Part shown: one piece after another, positions 25,537 to 35,117 of the stretch | How positions within the stretch are numbered: the first letter of the stretch is position 1 | Layout of the letters: each line of letters starts with the position of its first letter | DNA from: Phycisphaeraceae bacterium | GTDB lineage: Bacteria > Planctomycetota > Phycisphaerae > Phycisphaerales > Phycisphaeraceae | NCBI GenBank assembly: GCA_020851465.1 | Contig: JADZCR010000002.1 | Location: forward strand, 213,081-277,080 | DNA length: 64,000 nt | Direction: 5' to 3' | Notes under the pieces: model-generated | Told to the model about the DNA's origin: nothing | Seen by the model: the letters and a program-made list of their open reading frames with translations, nothing else | Database searches by the model: none | Translations under genes and position numbers: made by a program

Positions 25537-28500
25537 ATGATACGACGCATTACCTGGTGCCTGTCCGTTCTGGCTATGCTGCTCACCGCTATCGACATGA
25601 GCTGGGCTCAGGCTCCCGCAACGCCGGCTCCAACGGTCATCGTCGCGGAAGGTGAGTTTTTCACCCCCGGTCAAGCCGCCAATCCAGAACAAGCCTGGAA
25701 ACTCACCCCGCAGGATCAGAGCTACGCCAGCCATTCCTATGGGGGCATGTGGTCGAACAACGGTGCCCTGCTGGGTGCCTCGTCTGACAGCGCTGGTGCA
25801 GTTGCCACCCAAAAGGTGACGATTCCAACAGCCGGTGCCTACCGCGTCTGGAGCAAGTATCAGGCTCCGCCCTACTTCAACTACCTGCACAAAATCGAAG
25901 TGATTCAGGGTGGAAACACCGTCTTTTCCCACGTGTACGGCAAGGTCGATGCGCCGCGATTCTGGAGCTTCGGCACCCCGATGAACAAACAGATCTGGTG
26001 GTTCTGGGGAGTGGATCACGACGCGGCTGAGGCCCCCGCTGCCACCACTCAGCTCGCTGCCGGTGAGGCGGAAATCCGACTTACCTCCATCGCGCAGCCT
26101 GCACCGATGCTCGGCGGTGACCGCTTCATCGACTTCATTGTGCTCACCACTGAATTGCGCGATACCTATCAGAATTTTCAAGGGCAGGGTATTGGCAGCC
26201 CCTTCATGATGGAGGCGTGGGCGGCGAATAAGCTTTACGCACGCTTCAAAAACACAACCGCAGCACCCGCGACACTCAGTGCTACCTGTGGTACAGGCCA
26301 CGTGCAACCACAATACGGCGGCCTCAATGGTGATTTCCCCGCCAAGGGCCAGCCCGTCGCGCCCGGCGCATGGAGTCCGTGGTTTAACATCGGCCCGGTC
26401 CTGCGCCTCGCCGCCGATGAGGGCTTCATGGGCTCGCTTCCGGGTAACGTGACGTTTGACTTCCAGATGGCTCGCGATCCCGAAGGCAAGGATATGGTTG
26501 CCAACCTGCAACTTCCCAGCGGGGCTGCTCTGATTATTCCCAAAGAAATCGCATGGGATAAAAACGCAAAAGTGATCCTGAGCAAGGACCACGCCTCGAG
26601 AATTACCGAGTTGGCCAAAACCAAATGGCGTACCGCCAACAACGGTAAAAAGCCTCAGAAAATCGCGTTCTACGGCGTCTTCCCCAAACGGGCTGGTGAA
26701 AACTGGGTTGATACGCTCAAGGATTCCCTGGGCTACAACACTCTTCTTCCGGACAACTTCGCGCATATCAAGCGCGATGGCTATTTCCAGCACACTCATA
26801 ACGCTGTCGAGATTAAACAATACGCCGAGTCGCTCACTCCCCAGCAGCGGGCGGACATGCGGATTCTTTCCTTCGGCGATGAGATTTACATCCCCGAAAT
26901 CAACTATGCCGAACCTGCCAACAACGAGAAGTTCAAAAAATGGGTCAAAGCCAAAGGTTTGACCGCAGCGGATCTGGGTGGTGTTGACCCGGCATCGGCC
27001 ACGCTATCCAAAGCTAACCCGCGGATCGCCTGGTACTCCAACCTTTTCAGCGAGCAGGAGGGTTTCCTCGTCTTCGCTGACAACACGAAACTCGTCGAGC
27101 AGCTTTTCCACCCCGACATCCTCACCGGAGCGAATTACTCTCCCCATGCTGCTCCGCAGTATTACGGCCCGATCTCACAATGGGTGGACATCTTCAAGGT
27201 CCGAGGGATGAAGGCTTATTGGGCTGAGGACTACATCTTCAGTGTCCCGGAGTCGCCGCAGATCCTCGGCTGGATGTTCGCCACGGTGCGCTGCGCGGTG
27301 AAGTATCACAATCTTCCCTCGCACTTTTACATCATGCCTCATGCACCGGGGCAGACCCCTGACAACCTCCATCGCAGCATGCTATTTGCCGTGGGTGCAG
27401 GCGCGATCGACATTGATAATTTCTGGGTCGCTCCCGCCGAGACGTTTACAGAAAACTTTGTCTCGTGGGGCTATGAGGATTCCTTCCGCGTCCTCAAGGA
27501 ATCAATCTATGACTCCGGTGAAGTGGAGGATGTCTCTGTTGGCGGCAAGCCACGCCCAGCCAAAGTTGCGATTGTGCTCAGCAAAGCCACGGAGTTCAAC
27601 GAAAAGAATCTGAAGGTCGAGCCCTCTAGCGATCTATTCGCCGCTCAATGCACCAATTTCCCGCAAACGCTCTGGCAGCAGACGCTCTGCCGAAAAGATC
27701 AGCAGATGCTCTACCTGGCACTTCGCAATGCGAGGCACGAAGTCGAGCTGATTACGGAAGATGACATCACGGAAGGCGTTAACGGCAAGGACATCCTGAA
27801 CAACTACGACGTGATCTACTTCGCCGGCGAGTGGATTGATGACCATGCTGCTAAAAAGATCGATGCATGGGTTAAGAACGGCGGCGTGCTCTATGCGGCG
27901 GCGGGTGTCGGCCACCTGAATCAATTCAATCAGGAAGAGTCTGCTCTGGTCAACATCCTCGGCGTCAAGAGCGCAGGTGTCACCAAAAATGCGTACCACC
28001 TTCGTCCTCTCCTGGAACTGCCTCTGGCGCCAGCCATCGACACCATCACCCTCGATAGCGGTGAAAAAATCCCCGCGATCGGCATGAAACAGGTGCTCAA
28101 GGTCGATAGCGCATCCGGTGCGAAAGTCGTCGGCAAGTGGAGTGACGGCAGCGCAGCGGTCACCGAGCGTGATTACGGAAAAGGTAAAGCGTTCGCGGTC
28201 GGAACCCTCGCCGGCCACAGCTATTTCAAAACCGGCACCCTGCCGGTACCCTGGGCACGAGGAGGCTACAAAAACCTGTACACGCCTATCGACTTCGACC
28301 CTGCTGCGACGAAGCTCGCGCTGTTGGGTGTCGCAGCCAAGCCCGACCTTGCACGTGAGATCTCCATCACCGACCCGCATGTCGAAGCGTTGATCCTCGA
28401 TAACCAAAAAGGGACGCTGGTCACCCTCATCAACTGGGGAAGCTCCCACAGCAAGGGCACCACGGTCACTGTGAAACTCCCGTTCAAGCCCAGTTCTGCG

Positions 28501-28605
28501 CGCCTCGTCAGCGCGCAGAAGGCAATCGAAGTGAAATACGAAAACGGAGAGGCAACCTTCACGCTCGACGTGCCGGAAGCGGAGTATGTGCTTCTGAACA
28601 AGTAA
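25537..28605 (+). CDS. Large secreted protein, probable glycoside-hydrolase-like with amidotransferase-like domain
   Basis: A 1022-aa protein with a signal peptide (MIRRITWCLSVLAMLLTA, cleavage near AQA). Residues about 30-200 look like a beta-sandwich binding module (AGAYRVWSKYQ). A central region starting KIAFYGVFPKRAGENW and running through RILSFGDEIYIPEINYA resembles a TIM-barrel glycosidase. Around residues 690-800, VELITEDDITEG, VIYFAGEWI and AWVKNGGVLYAAAG match the flavodoxin-like trimerisation domain of GH42-type beta-galactosidases. A small beta domain ends the protein. I cannot assign a GH family or catalytic acids. AAGGA lies about 10 nt before ATG 25537, which I prefer to TTG 25480. 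Probably acts on polysaccharide outside the cytoplasm. Confidence 0.75.
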   Translation: MIRRITWCLSVLAMLLTAIDMSWAQAPATPAPTVIVAEGEFFTPGQAANPEQAWKLTPQDQSYASHSYGGMWSNNGALLGASSDSAGAVATQKVTIPTAGAYRVWSKYQAPPYFNYLHKIEVIQGGNTVFSHVYGKVDAPRFWSFGTPMNKQIWWFWGVDHDAAEAPAATTQLAAGEAEIRLTSIAQPAPMLGGDRFIDFIVLTTELRDTYQNFQGQGIGSPFMMEAWAANKLYARFKNTTAAPATLSATCGTGHVQPQYGGLNGDFPAKGQPVAPGAWSPWFNIGPVLRLAADEGFMGSLPGNVTFDFQMARDPEGKDMVANLQLPSGAALIIPKEIAWDKNAKVILSKDHASRITELAKTKWRTANNGKKPQKIAFYGVFPKRAGENWVDTLKDSLGYNTLLPDNFAHIKRDGYFQHTHNAVEIKQYAESLTPQQRADMRILSFGDEIYIPEINYAEPANNEKFKKWVKAKGLTAADLGGVDPASATLSKANPRIAWYSNLFSEQEGFLVFADNTKLVEQLFHPDILTGANYSPHAAPQYYGPISQWVDIFKVRGMKAYWAEDYIFSVPESPQILGWMFATVRCAVKYHNLPSHFYIMPHAPGQTPDNLHRSMLFAVGAGAIDIDNFWVAPAETFTENFVSWGYEDSFRVLKESIYDSGEVEDVSVGGKPRPAKVAIVLSKATEFNEKNLKVEPSSDLFAAQCTNFPQTLWQQTLCRKDQQMLYLALRNARHEVELITEDDITEGVNGKDILNNYDVIYFAGEWIDDHAAKKIDAWVKNGGVLYAAAGVGHLNQFNQEESALVNILGVKSAGVTKNAYHLRPLLELPLAPAIDTITLDSGEKIPAIGMKQVLKVDSASGAKVVGKWSDGSAAVTERDYGKGKAFAVGTLAGHSYFKTGTLPVPWARGGYKNLYTPIDFDPAATKLALLGVAAKPDLAREISITDPHVEALILDNQKGTLVTLINWGSSHSKGTTVTVKLPFKPSSARLVSAQKAIEVKYENGEATFTLDVPEAEYVLLNK

Positions 28606-28625
28606 GCCCGCTAATTGTTGGTCAA

Positions 28626-28659
28626 CCCATCCGCGAGGAGATTATTCCTCGCGGATGGG
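28626..28659. terminator. Perfect 14-bp stem hairpin between convergent genes
   Basis: CCCATCCGCGAGGA and its exact reverse complement TCCTCGCGGATGGG flank a 6-nt loop, 20 bp after the stop codon of the large secreted protein. It lies between convergent genes and would fold identically from either strand. No T-run follows on either side, so it is either a factor-assisted or bidirectional terminator or an mRNA 3'-end stabiliser. Confidence 0.6.
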
Positions 28660-28795
28660 AGATCACGATGGTGTTGATTCGTCGGCTGACTGTAAGCACC
28701 GTAAGACAGTACGGTGGCTGTCACTGATTTTGGAGTTCACAGCCAATCTGCGTACGGCTGGTTGACGTGATTTTTCGGATCGGGTGACCTTGTTT

Positions 28796-30427
28796 TTACT
28801 TTTCCTGCTCCGCATCTAACACTGATATTTTGAGTCGGCCGGTCATTCGCAGCAGTTGCCCCATGTCCAGCACTCCGTCCTGATCCGACAACGAACTGCG
28901 CGACAGCGCAATGTGAGCTGCGTCGAAGGAAACATCCTCCAGCACAGCATCCAAATCCGCCCACCCTGCCCCAGAGGTAAAAGCTCCTGTGGAATGGGCT
29001 TTGGCAGCGGAACCAGCCTTGTTGGATATGTCCGCGTTCCGTCGTTCGGCTGGGAGCCACGCCTGGGTCCACATGTGATAGCCAAAGACATCTTTCTGAC
29101 CCGCGAATTCCTCCACATAAAGCAGGCCTGACACGACCCGGCTGGGAATACCTGCCGCACGCAGCAACGCAGCCAACAGCACAGCGTGCTCTGTGCAGTC
29201 ACCTCTGCCGGTTCGAGCGACTTCCGTGGCGGTCGCAAAACCAACTGTCAGGTCCTTCGTCTCCACGTAGTCATGCACAAACTTGCGCAATATCTCTGCC
29301 TTCCTCGAAGCGGAGAGATCGTCCGGCTGGCCTGACAGAGCTTTTTTCAACAGGGCCTTGATCTTTTCGTCCTCGAAATCCAGATAATCCGATGCCTTGC
29401 GGTGTTCCTCTCTGGGTACGTCATCCAGAGGATTTACCGGCGATGAAAGATCGACCACGACCGTGGCGGTCGATTCATCCGTCCATACGACGCGCTGATA
29501 ACCGCCACGCGGAAAATCCACCAAGCCGGATGCAGGCCGAGTTGTCGCGCCATCACCTGCTGATTGGTCCGGCTGCAACGTGATCTGGTACACCGCGGAG
29601 CGCAGTGTCCTCGGTTTCTGAATCGGATGGTCCGGCTTGACGAAGGATGCAACCATCACCTCGCCAGCCTTCCCGGGTTTTCGTGCGTCTTCCTCGGTCG
29701 CCTGCACCACCGTGATCGACAATCCCCCGATCACCGGCATCGTGGACTTGAGCGGCCTTCCAAACTCATCCACATGAGCCAGCAGCGTGACGCCAGGCAT
29801 GTTGCTGCCGACCTGCGCTGCTGAAAATGCCGTGACATGCCGTCCGGCAATCTCGATATCCTCTTTTCCCTTGATCGTGAGCTTTGATTCAAATCGTTTC
29901 AGACTGGTGGCCGGATCGAATGCCCACCACTTGATCTCTTTATCACCTGCAGCAATTCGATCATGCACGTAGCGTTCCGCGGCGGCAGGTGTCAGAAAGT
30001 TTCGATCGGCTTCGGTGGTGGTGACTGTGCTGTGTCGCTGTCGATCACCCTGGGTGGTCACCACATCCATCGACTCCGGGCCGAATGTCACCTTCTGTCT
30101 CATGACCAGTCCGCCGAGCATCTGCTCGGAAGTTGCGCGGATCGGTTTGCCGTCGGGGGTCTCAGCAAAAGCCGTTGCGATGGAAATGGCGATCTCCGCT
30201 TCGCCGCGGCGCATGGACAACTTCATCAGCGTGGTCGATTCGATAACGGTTGACGACTCGCGTGTCGTCGTATTCATGTAGCCGATCTGTTCCTGATCGA
30301 GAAAGACCTGATACCAACGGGAAAAAGTGGTCTTGGCCGGTTCGCTGGCGACAACGGGGCCGGCCATCGCGGGAGCAGCCAGCGCAAGCCAAAAGACTGC
30401 GGGAGCAAAGCGTGATCGTGTCATCAT
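28796..30427 (-). CDS. Secreted transglutaminase-like protein
   Basis: A 543-aa protein with a signal peptide (residues 1 to about 22, ending AMA). Residues 35-280 form a region common in front of transglutaminase-core proteins of planctomycetes (RWYQVFLDQEQIGYMNTTTR). The transglutaminase core is at about residues 375-495 with GRGDCTEHAVLLAALLRAAG. The probable catalytic triad is Cys411, His451 (GYHMWTQAWL) and Asp491 or Asp493. Members act as proteases or cross-linking acyltransferases, probably on periplasmic proteins. It converges with the large secreted protein and is followed upstream by the BshC-like gene in the same direction. Substrate is unknown. Confidence 0.86.
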   Translation of the reverse strand: MMTRSRFAPAVFWLALAAPAMAGPVVASEPAKTTFSRWYQVFLDQEQIGYMNTTTRESSTVIESTTLMKLSMRRGEAEIAISIATAFAETPDGKPIRATSEQMLGGLVMRQKVTFGPESMDVVTTQGDRQRHSTVTTTEADRNFLTPAAAERYVHDRIAAGDKEIKWWAFDPATSLKRFESKLTIKGKEDIEIAGRHVTAFSAAQVGSNMPGVTLLAHVDEFGRPLKSTMPVIGGLSITVVQATEEDARKPGKAGEVMVASFVKPDHPIQKPRTLRSAVYQITLQPDQSAGDGATTRPASGLVDFPRGGYQRVVWTDESTATVVVDLSSPVNPLDDVPREEHRKASDYLDFEDEKIKALLKKALSGQPDDLSASRKAEILRKFVHDYVETKDLTVGFATATEVARTGRGDCTEHAVLLAALLRAAGIPSRVVSGLLYVEEFAGQKDVFGYHMWTQAWLPAERRNADISNKAGSAAKAHSTGAFTSGAGWADLDAVLEDVSFDAAHIALSRSSLSDQDGVLDMGQLLRMTGRLKISVLDAEQEK

Positions 30428-30538
30428 GAGGTAATGCCTATTGATGTCCTTTTCCGCGTGCCGCCGACCACGGAACCTGCGAGCAACATCAGCGGGAGCC
30501 GACTTTACGTTGTTCTAACGCTCAATGCTCAGCGCGGT

Positions 30539-31966
30539 TCATTGTAGTGCTGCGATTGCCTGCTTCAGCCCATCAAGCTGCTCGTGCGGATAGAGCGAGA
30601 AACTCCAGTCGCGCCGCAACGCCAGCCCTTGATTCCGCACACCGACACTCGCCTGTGATAGGCGTTGCTCCGCTTGATGTATTGCGTGCGGATGCGCGGC
30701 TGTCAGCTGCCCGTTCATTTCACGTAATTCGTCAAACAACATCCGTCGCCGCACCTTATCGCCTTTGGCAATGCGCATTTCCTTAAGGATGTGCTGTTTG
30801 CGCCGTGTCGATCCGTCATCGAGTCTCAACGCGCGATCCATGTTGTACGGCAGGTGATGTTTCCACCAATGGGCACGAGCCAGATCATTGCGTGTAGCCA
30901 CGGGTACCGTAAAAGGCAGGTGCAGATCCGCGCTGACGACAGCCATCGGAGCCAGTTCCTCCTTCGCCCAATCGCGCCACCATTCTTCGGTGATCTGCTC
31001 ATAGATTCCGCCGCCTTTGCCGTGAATAAACAAGTCACAACATGATCGACGAAGGATGGCCGTCATGAAGATCGCCCGCGGCGCGAGCTGTAGCCCGCCC
31101 GGTCGAGTTCGCGCCAGGGGCAGGCCCATGACATCAATCACCTCGCCGGTCTCCAATGCAAGAACCGGCCGCGATCCTGACAGATCGGCAAAAACCCTGA
31201 GGCGAGGCTGCTGCCATCCCAATGCCCATAAGGGCAGTTCTACGCGATCGCGCGTCACAACCAATTGGGAAACCCTGGCCTCAAAATGTCGGACGGCTGC
31301 GCGGTTGTAAATCGCTGCGCAATGACGAGCATCCGCCAGCATCCGTTGTACGAGGTAGTCGAAGGATGGAAGCAGATTTAACTGCGTAGCGAACAGCAAA
31401 GGCATCGAGCCGGTCCAAGGCTCCATGAGTTTGTCGGTCCATGCACCGACTTGTTCAGCCAAAGTACGGGCCGGCGGAAGCGTCCGTATCGTGTTTCGGA
31501 GCGAACCGATATCAGCAGCCAGCGAGTTTTTCGTCAGAGCGTCGAGCGAAGACTGGATCACCTCCAAATCCGCAGCAGGCTGCGATCCTGACGGCAGAGT
31601 TAAGTTTTCCGGTGCGAGATTGACCCGTTGGGAACGCAACGTGTCGCCGTCGTAGATCGGAACATCGAGCGCAAGGGCCTCATGAACATCCTGATCAACG
31701 ACAAGATGAAAAGTCGTTGCCCCCATCCGATCGGCTGTAAGCGAGGTCGCCACATCCTTGGCGAGTATCCCCGGATGCCAGAGCCACGCCTGGTGCCCCG
31801 TTGCGACGATACTCGTTACCTCAACAACCTGTGGCCCGCCCAGGAGCAGTGAATTCTGGTTCAGTAGTTCTTTGAGAAAGGCCCGATCCGCAACACGGTC
31901 AGCAGCCGGTACTGAACCGGGCCGCAACACCCACTCGTGTACCCGTGGCTCGGCCAGCACTTTCAT
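30539..31966 (-). CDS. BshC-like protein of unknown function
   Basis: A 475-aa cytoplasmic protein. ATGHQAWLWHPGILAK near residue 55 and VVDQDVHEALALDVPI near residue 88 resemble the TGQQ and DHD segments of BshC, the cysteine-adding enzyme of bacillithiol synthesis. LAPRAIFMTAILRRSCCDLF followed by IHGKGGGIYEQITEEWW resembles its C-terminal part. The similarity is by eye and distant; DQD replaces DHD-like residues, so the reaction may differ. No bshA or bshB gene is in the window. It lies between the transglutaminase and a GT2 gene on the same strand, spaced about 105-110 bp from each, so co-transcription is unclear. Confidence 0.62.
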   Translation of the reverse strand: MKVLAEPRVHEWVLRPGSVPAADRVADRAFLKELLNQNSLLLGGPQVVEVTSIVATGHQAWLWHPGILAKDVATSLTADRMGATTFHLVVDQDVHEALALDVPIYDGDTLRSQRVNLAPENLTLPSGSQPAADLEVIQSSLDALTKNSLAADIGSLRNTIRTLPPARTLAEQVGAWTDKLMEPWTGSMPLLFATQLNLLPSFDYLVQRMLADARHCAAIYNRAAVRHFEARVSQLVVTRDRVELPLWALGWQQPRLRVFADLSGSRPVLALETGEVIDVMGLPLARTRPGGLQLAPRAIFMTAILRRSCCDLFIHGKGGGIYEQITEEWWRDWAKEELAPMAVVSADLHLPFTVPVATRNDLARAHWWKHHLPYNMDRALRLDDGSTRRKQHILKEMRIAKGDKVRRRMLFDELREMNGQLTAAHPHAIHQAEQRLSQASVGVRNQGLALRRDWSFSLYPHEQLDGLKQAIAALQ

Positions 31967-32070
31967 AGAGACACTCTACCGAACCTGGCCAGGGCTATTT
32001 GCAACCAGATCATCCCCACGAAGGGGATGCGGAACATCGAACGATGCGTGTGACACATTTCCGACGTGAC

Positions 32071-32841
32071 TTACTCTTCAGAATCACAATTGGCGCACGC
32101 GGGTTCAGCCTGCGGAAATTTATCGGGAAACTTCGCCAGCTCACGCTCAAACACCTGAGTGTAGTGGGCCAGGCGATGGTCAGGATTGTCCAGCGATCCG
32201 CCGAAACTGCGATTCGGGTCGTTGTAAATCAGATCGATCGGCAGCTCGGTTATGCGCAAACCATTCGCAACTGCCTGTACCCAGAATTGAAGCGGGAATG
32301 CGTAGCCGGTCTCGTCAAGCGTAAGACGGCGGAGTGCTTTGACTCGGTAGGCCTTGAAACCACAGAACGCATCAGTGAGCCGCAGACCCAGACGGTCATT
32401 GACCATAGCTGTGATCTTGCGATTGATCGCACGGCGATCCGTCGGCGCAACAGTCACAGCCGACTCGACGGTCATGTATCGGCTGCCGCTGATCACATCC
32501 GCGCCATTCTCCCGGTCGTTCTGTGCCTGCTGAATGGCAGCATGGAAATCCGGCAGGCTCGCGGGTTGATGCTGCTCGTCGCAGTCCATGGTGATCAGCC
32601 AGTCGTAGCAATAGCATTGACAGGTCGCCCATCGAAACGCAGCGATCATTGACTGGCCGTATCCGCGGTTGCGGGCATGTCTCACGACTTCAACGGGTTG
32701 CTTGGCCAGCAGTAACGGCGTCTCATCGGTGGAGCCGTCATCAATGACCAAAATGTCGCGGGCATAACGGCGCACCTCATCGAGAACCTTGGTGACGTGC
32801 TTTTGCTCGTTATAAACGGGAATTGCCAGGAGAGTACGCAT
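32071..32841 (-). CDS. Family 2 glycosyltransferase
   Basis: A 256-aa GT2 enzyme. It opens TLLAIPVYNEQKHVTKVLDE, has the nucleotide-binding DDGSTDETP, and the metal motif DCDEQHQ in WLITMDCDEQHQPASLPDF. ISGSRYM and DAFCGFKAYR follow, resembling the dolichyl-phosphate mannose synthase and undecaprenyl-phosphate glycosyltransferase group. No membrane helices follow, so it is a soluble or peripheral enzyme. It probably adds a sugar to a polyprenyl phosphate or similar lipid. The gene is 144 bp downstream of rsmA on the same strand; that gap contains short inverted repeats (CCGCTGGA/TTCCAGCGG and GGACAG/CTGTCC). Confidence 0.84.
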   Translation of the reverse strand: MRTLLAIPVYNEQKHVTKVLDEVRRYARDILVIDDGSTDETPLLLAKQPVEVVRHARNRGYGQSMIAAFRWATCQCYCYDWLITMDCDEQHQPASLPDFHAAIQQAQNDRENGADVISGSRYMTVESAVTVAPTDRRAINRKITAMVNDRLGLRLTDAFCGFKAYRVKALRRLTLDETGYAFPLQFWVQAVANGLRITELPIDLIYNDPNRSFGGSLDNPDHRLAHYTQVFERELAKFPDKFPQAEPACANCDSEE

Positions 32842-32985
32842 GAGTCGAGTCCTTCTTGCCGCGGGTTCGACCTGTCGTCAGGCCGACACCCGCTGGAGGA
32901 TGGTAAGCCGGGTCAGGGACAGGTTCCAGCGGCGCAGATTTCAAATTGTTCCTTCCCTGTCCATAGCGGTTATACCCGCGAGCAA

Positions 32986-33861
32986 CTACTTCAAGGACAC
33001 CGAAGCTGCCAGCGCGACGAACTGTTCAATAGTGAGCTGCTCTGGCCTGGCCATGGGATCAATGGCGGCGGGAAGCACGGTATTCCGACCAAGAATCGAA
33101 CCGATCTGCTTGCGGCGTTTTGAAAACAACGTATGCAGCAGATGAGATAGGGCTTTCAGATCCGGAGCAAGTGGCTCTTTTCGGCGACGTAAGCACACCA
33201 CTGCTGAGTCCACTTTCGGAGCCGGCCAGAAACATCCGGGAGTCAATATTGCGATCCGCTCAACGTGGCACGCTGCCTGAACGAAAATTCCCAGCGGACC
33301 ATAGTCCTTGCCGCCCGGCTCAGCAGTCAGTCGATCAGCCACCTCACGTTGGATCATCACCACAGCCAGCGTCATCTCAGGATGATCAAGCACCAGGTTC
33401 GCCAGGAGTGGCGAAGCGACGTTATAGGGAAGGTTAGCGATCAGCTTGAAGTCAAACGGGTTAGAAGGTCGGTGTGCCAGGTCAGGAGTACCTGTCTCGC
33501 GGACCTCATCGAGTAATTGCCACACCGCTGGGTTGATGTCGTGCTTACCCGCCAGGACATCAGCGATGAGAAGTCTCGCGCGTTCCGGGCGACGTTCCAG
33601 CACGCGCTGTCGCAAAATCGGCTCAAGCTCGCCGTCGATTTCCACCATCGCCAGCCGAGCACCAGCATCCAGTAACCGTTCCGACAGCGCACCGGTGCCG
33701 GGGCCTACCTCGAGCACGAGTTCGCCATCTTTCAATGCGGCTGCGTCAAGAATCCGAGCCATCTGATTGGCATCGTGCAAAAAGTTCTGCCCCAGCCGAT
33801 GCCGCGGATGCAAGCCATAAGTTGCCAGAAGTGATTTGATTTCGGAAAGCGTCTGGGCCAT
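32986..33861 (-). CDS. rsmA: 16S rRNA (adenine(1518)-N6/adenine(1519)-N6)-dimethyltransferase
   Basis: A 291-aa KsgA/RsmA protein that dimethylates two adjacent adenines in helix 45 of 16S rRNA during 30S assembly. The N-terminal RHRLGQNFLHDANQM, SAM motif LEVGPGTGALSERL, VEIDGELEPIL and the catalytic IANLPYNVASPLL are all present, and the C-terminal helical domain has FSKRRKQIGSIL. Length is normal. The ATG at 33861 fits the conserved start. The residues needed for catalysis look intact, so kasugamycin sensitivity would be predicted from this locus. Confidence 0.95.
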   Translation of the reverse strand: MAQTLSEIKSLLATYGLHPRHRLGQNFLHDANQMARILDAAALKDGELVLEVGPGTGALSERLLDAGARLAMVEIDGELEPILRQRVLERRPERARLLIADVLAGKHDINPAVWQLLDEVRETGTPDLAHRPSNPFDFKLIANLPYNVASPLLANLVLDHPEMTLAVVMIQREVADRLTAEPGGKDYGPLGIFVQAACHVERIAILTPGCFWPAPKVDSAVVCLRRRKEPLAPDLKALSHLLHTLFSKRRKQIGSILGRNTVLPAAIDPMARPEQLTIEQFVALAASVSLK

Positions 33862-33950
33862 GACAACTTCGCGTCATTGGAACAACATCAGTCGATGCGC
33901 AAATCCTCTCAGCCAGACGACCAGCCTCATGCCTCGCATCTTGCTGTCAG

Positions 33951-35033
33951 CTACAGGAATCGGCGGACCGTTTTCCCAATCACTTTTGCCATGCGCAAAA
34001 ATCCCAGATCCGTCGGATGCACGCCGTCCACCGTGCCGAAGTTATCCCTCTCAACATCACCCAGAAGCGTATCGCCCTTGACGTAGAACAGGTCTTTCAC
34101 CCCAATCTTGAGTAACTGGCGGAAGGCTTCGCGAAGCCGTGCATTCTTATCCGTTCGAATGTTGGCACCGGACTTCTGAAACGGCTGGGATTGATAGATG
34201 ATGTTTTCGACCAGCACGATCGGTGTTCGTGGCCGGGCGGTGCGAAGGGTTTTAACGAACGGCTCCGTGCGTTGACTCACCTGTTCGGGAGACATATTTG
34301 GCAGGCCGTCGAGCACAAAGACCGCAGGGTTGAGTTCACCCAGAAACGGCGCCATTTCGAGATCCATCGGTCCATTACCGGAAAAGCCGAGATTGATCGA
34401 ATTGCAATCAAGATCACGGGACATGATTTCCGGATAGCCCATACCGGATCGACTCGCGCATCCGCCATGCACAATTGATGTGCCGTACACGACAAAACCT
34501 CTGCCTTTTTTGCCGGATCGCGGCTTGGCGCGCTTGATCGTGGCCCCTTCAGGAATGCCAATAGCCACACTTGTGACACCGTTGTAGAGCGGCAGAAAGA
34601 GCTGGTACTCGCGCGATCCATCCAGCGAACCGTTTATCGTGACTTTGTTGGTGAGCGACGCTCCCGGTATGCCGGTACCTGCCCAGAGCCAGCGACCGCT
34701 TTTTCGGCCATACAAATCGAGTCCGCTGACACCTGTCGCCGGCATATGCGGCATGGCGTAGTTTTCGGAACGCAGCGTCCACCGTGCAGAGATGGCTGTC
34801 GCGTTAGTTACAAATCGAACGTTGATTCCCGCGGAATGATGGCTGAGTTCCCAGACCGGCGGACGCACAATGGCTTTCGCCCGGGCTGGCAAGCGATCAT
34901 AAAACTCCTCGGTGTCGTTCCATCCTCGCCCCTCAACGCCGAGCGCGCGGATGTCGTACCAGCGCACGCCGTCAGCCACTTCCAGAGGAACGAAGTTTTT
35001 ATCCAGTTTGTCGATTGTTGAAGTCTGTGCCAT
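33951..35033 (-). CDS. SGNH/GDSL-family hydrolase
   Basis: A 360-aa protein. An N-terminal beta-rich domain (about residues 1-165) is followed by an SGNH hydrolase domain: FVVYGTSIVHGG carries the block I serine, LGFSGNG the block II glycine and block III-like asparagine, and DGVHPTDLG the C-terminal Asp/His pair. It probably de-esterifies acetylated or acylated carbohydrates. I chose ATG 35033 (MAQTSTIDKLDKNF); the open frame extends upstream to 35111 but that adds 26 unlike residues and nearly meets the divergent mutL start. No signal peptide is seen with this start. Confidence 0.8.
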   Translation of the reverse strand: MAQTSTIDKLDKNFVPLEVADGVRWYDIRALGVEGRGWNDTEEFYDRLPARAKAIVRPPVWELSHHSAGINVRFVTNATAISARWTLRSENYAMPHMPATGVSGLDLYGRKSGRWLWAGTGIPGASLTNKVTINGSLDGSREYQLFLPLYNGVTSVAIGIPEGATIKRAKPRSGKKGRGFVVYGTSIVHGGCASRSGMGYPEIMSRDLDCNSINLGFSGNGPMDLEMAPFLGELNPAVFVLDGLPNMSPEQVSQRTEPFVKTLRTARPRTPIVLVENIIYQSQPFQKSGANIRTDKNARLREAFRQLLKIGVKDLFYVKGDTLLGDVERDNFGTVDGVHPTDLGFLRMAKVIGKTVRRFL

Positions 35034-35117
35034 GGTGTCTCTGATTGTTGGAATAAGGAACTTTATCAAACCGGCGAGAATACCCCTCGTGTCGAGGTCG
35101 GGTAAACCCATGCTAAC

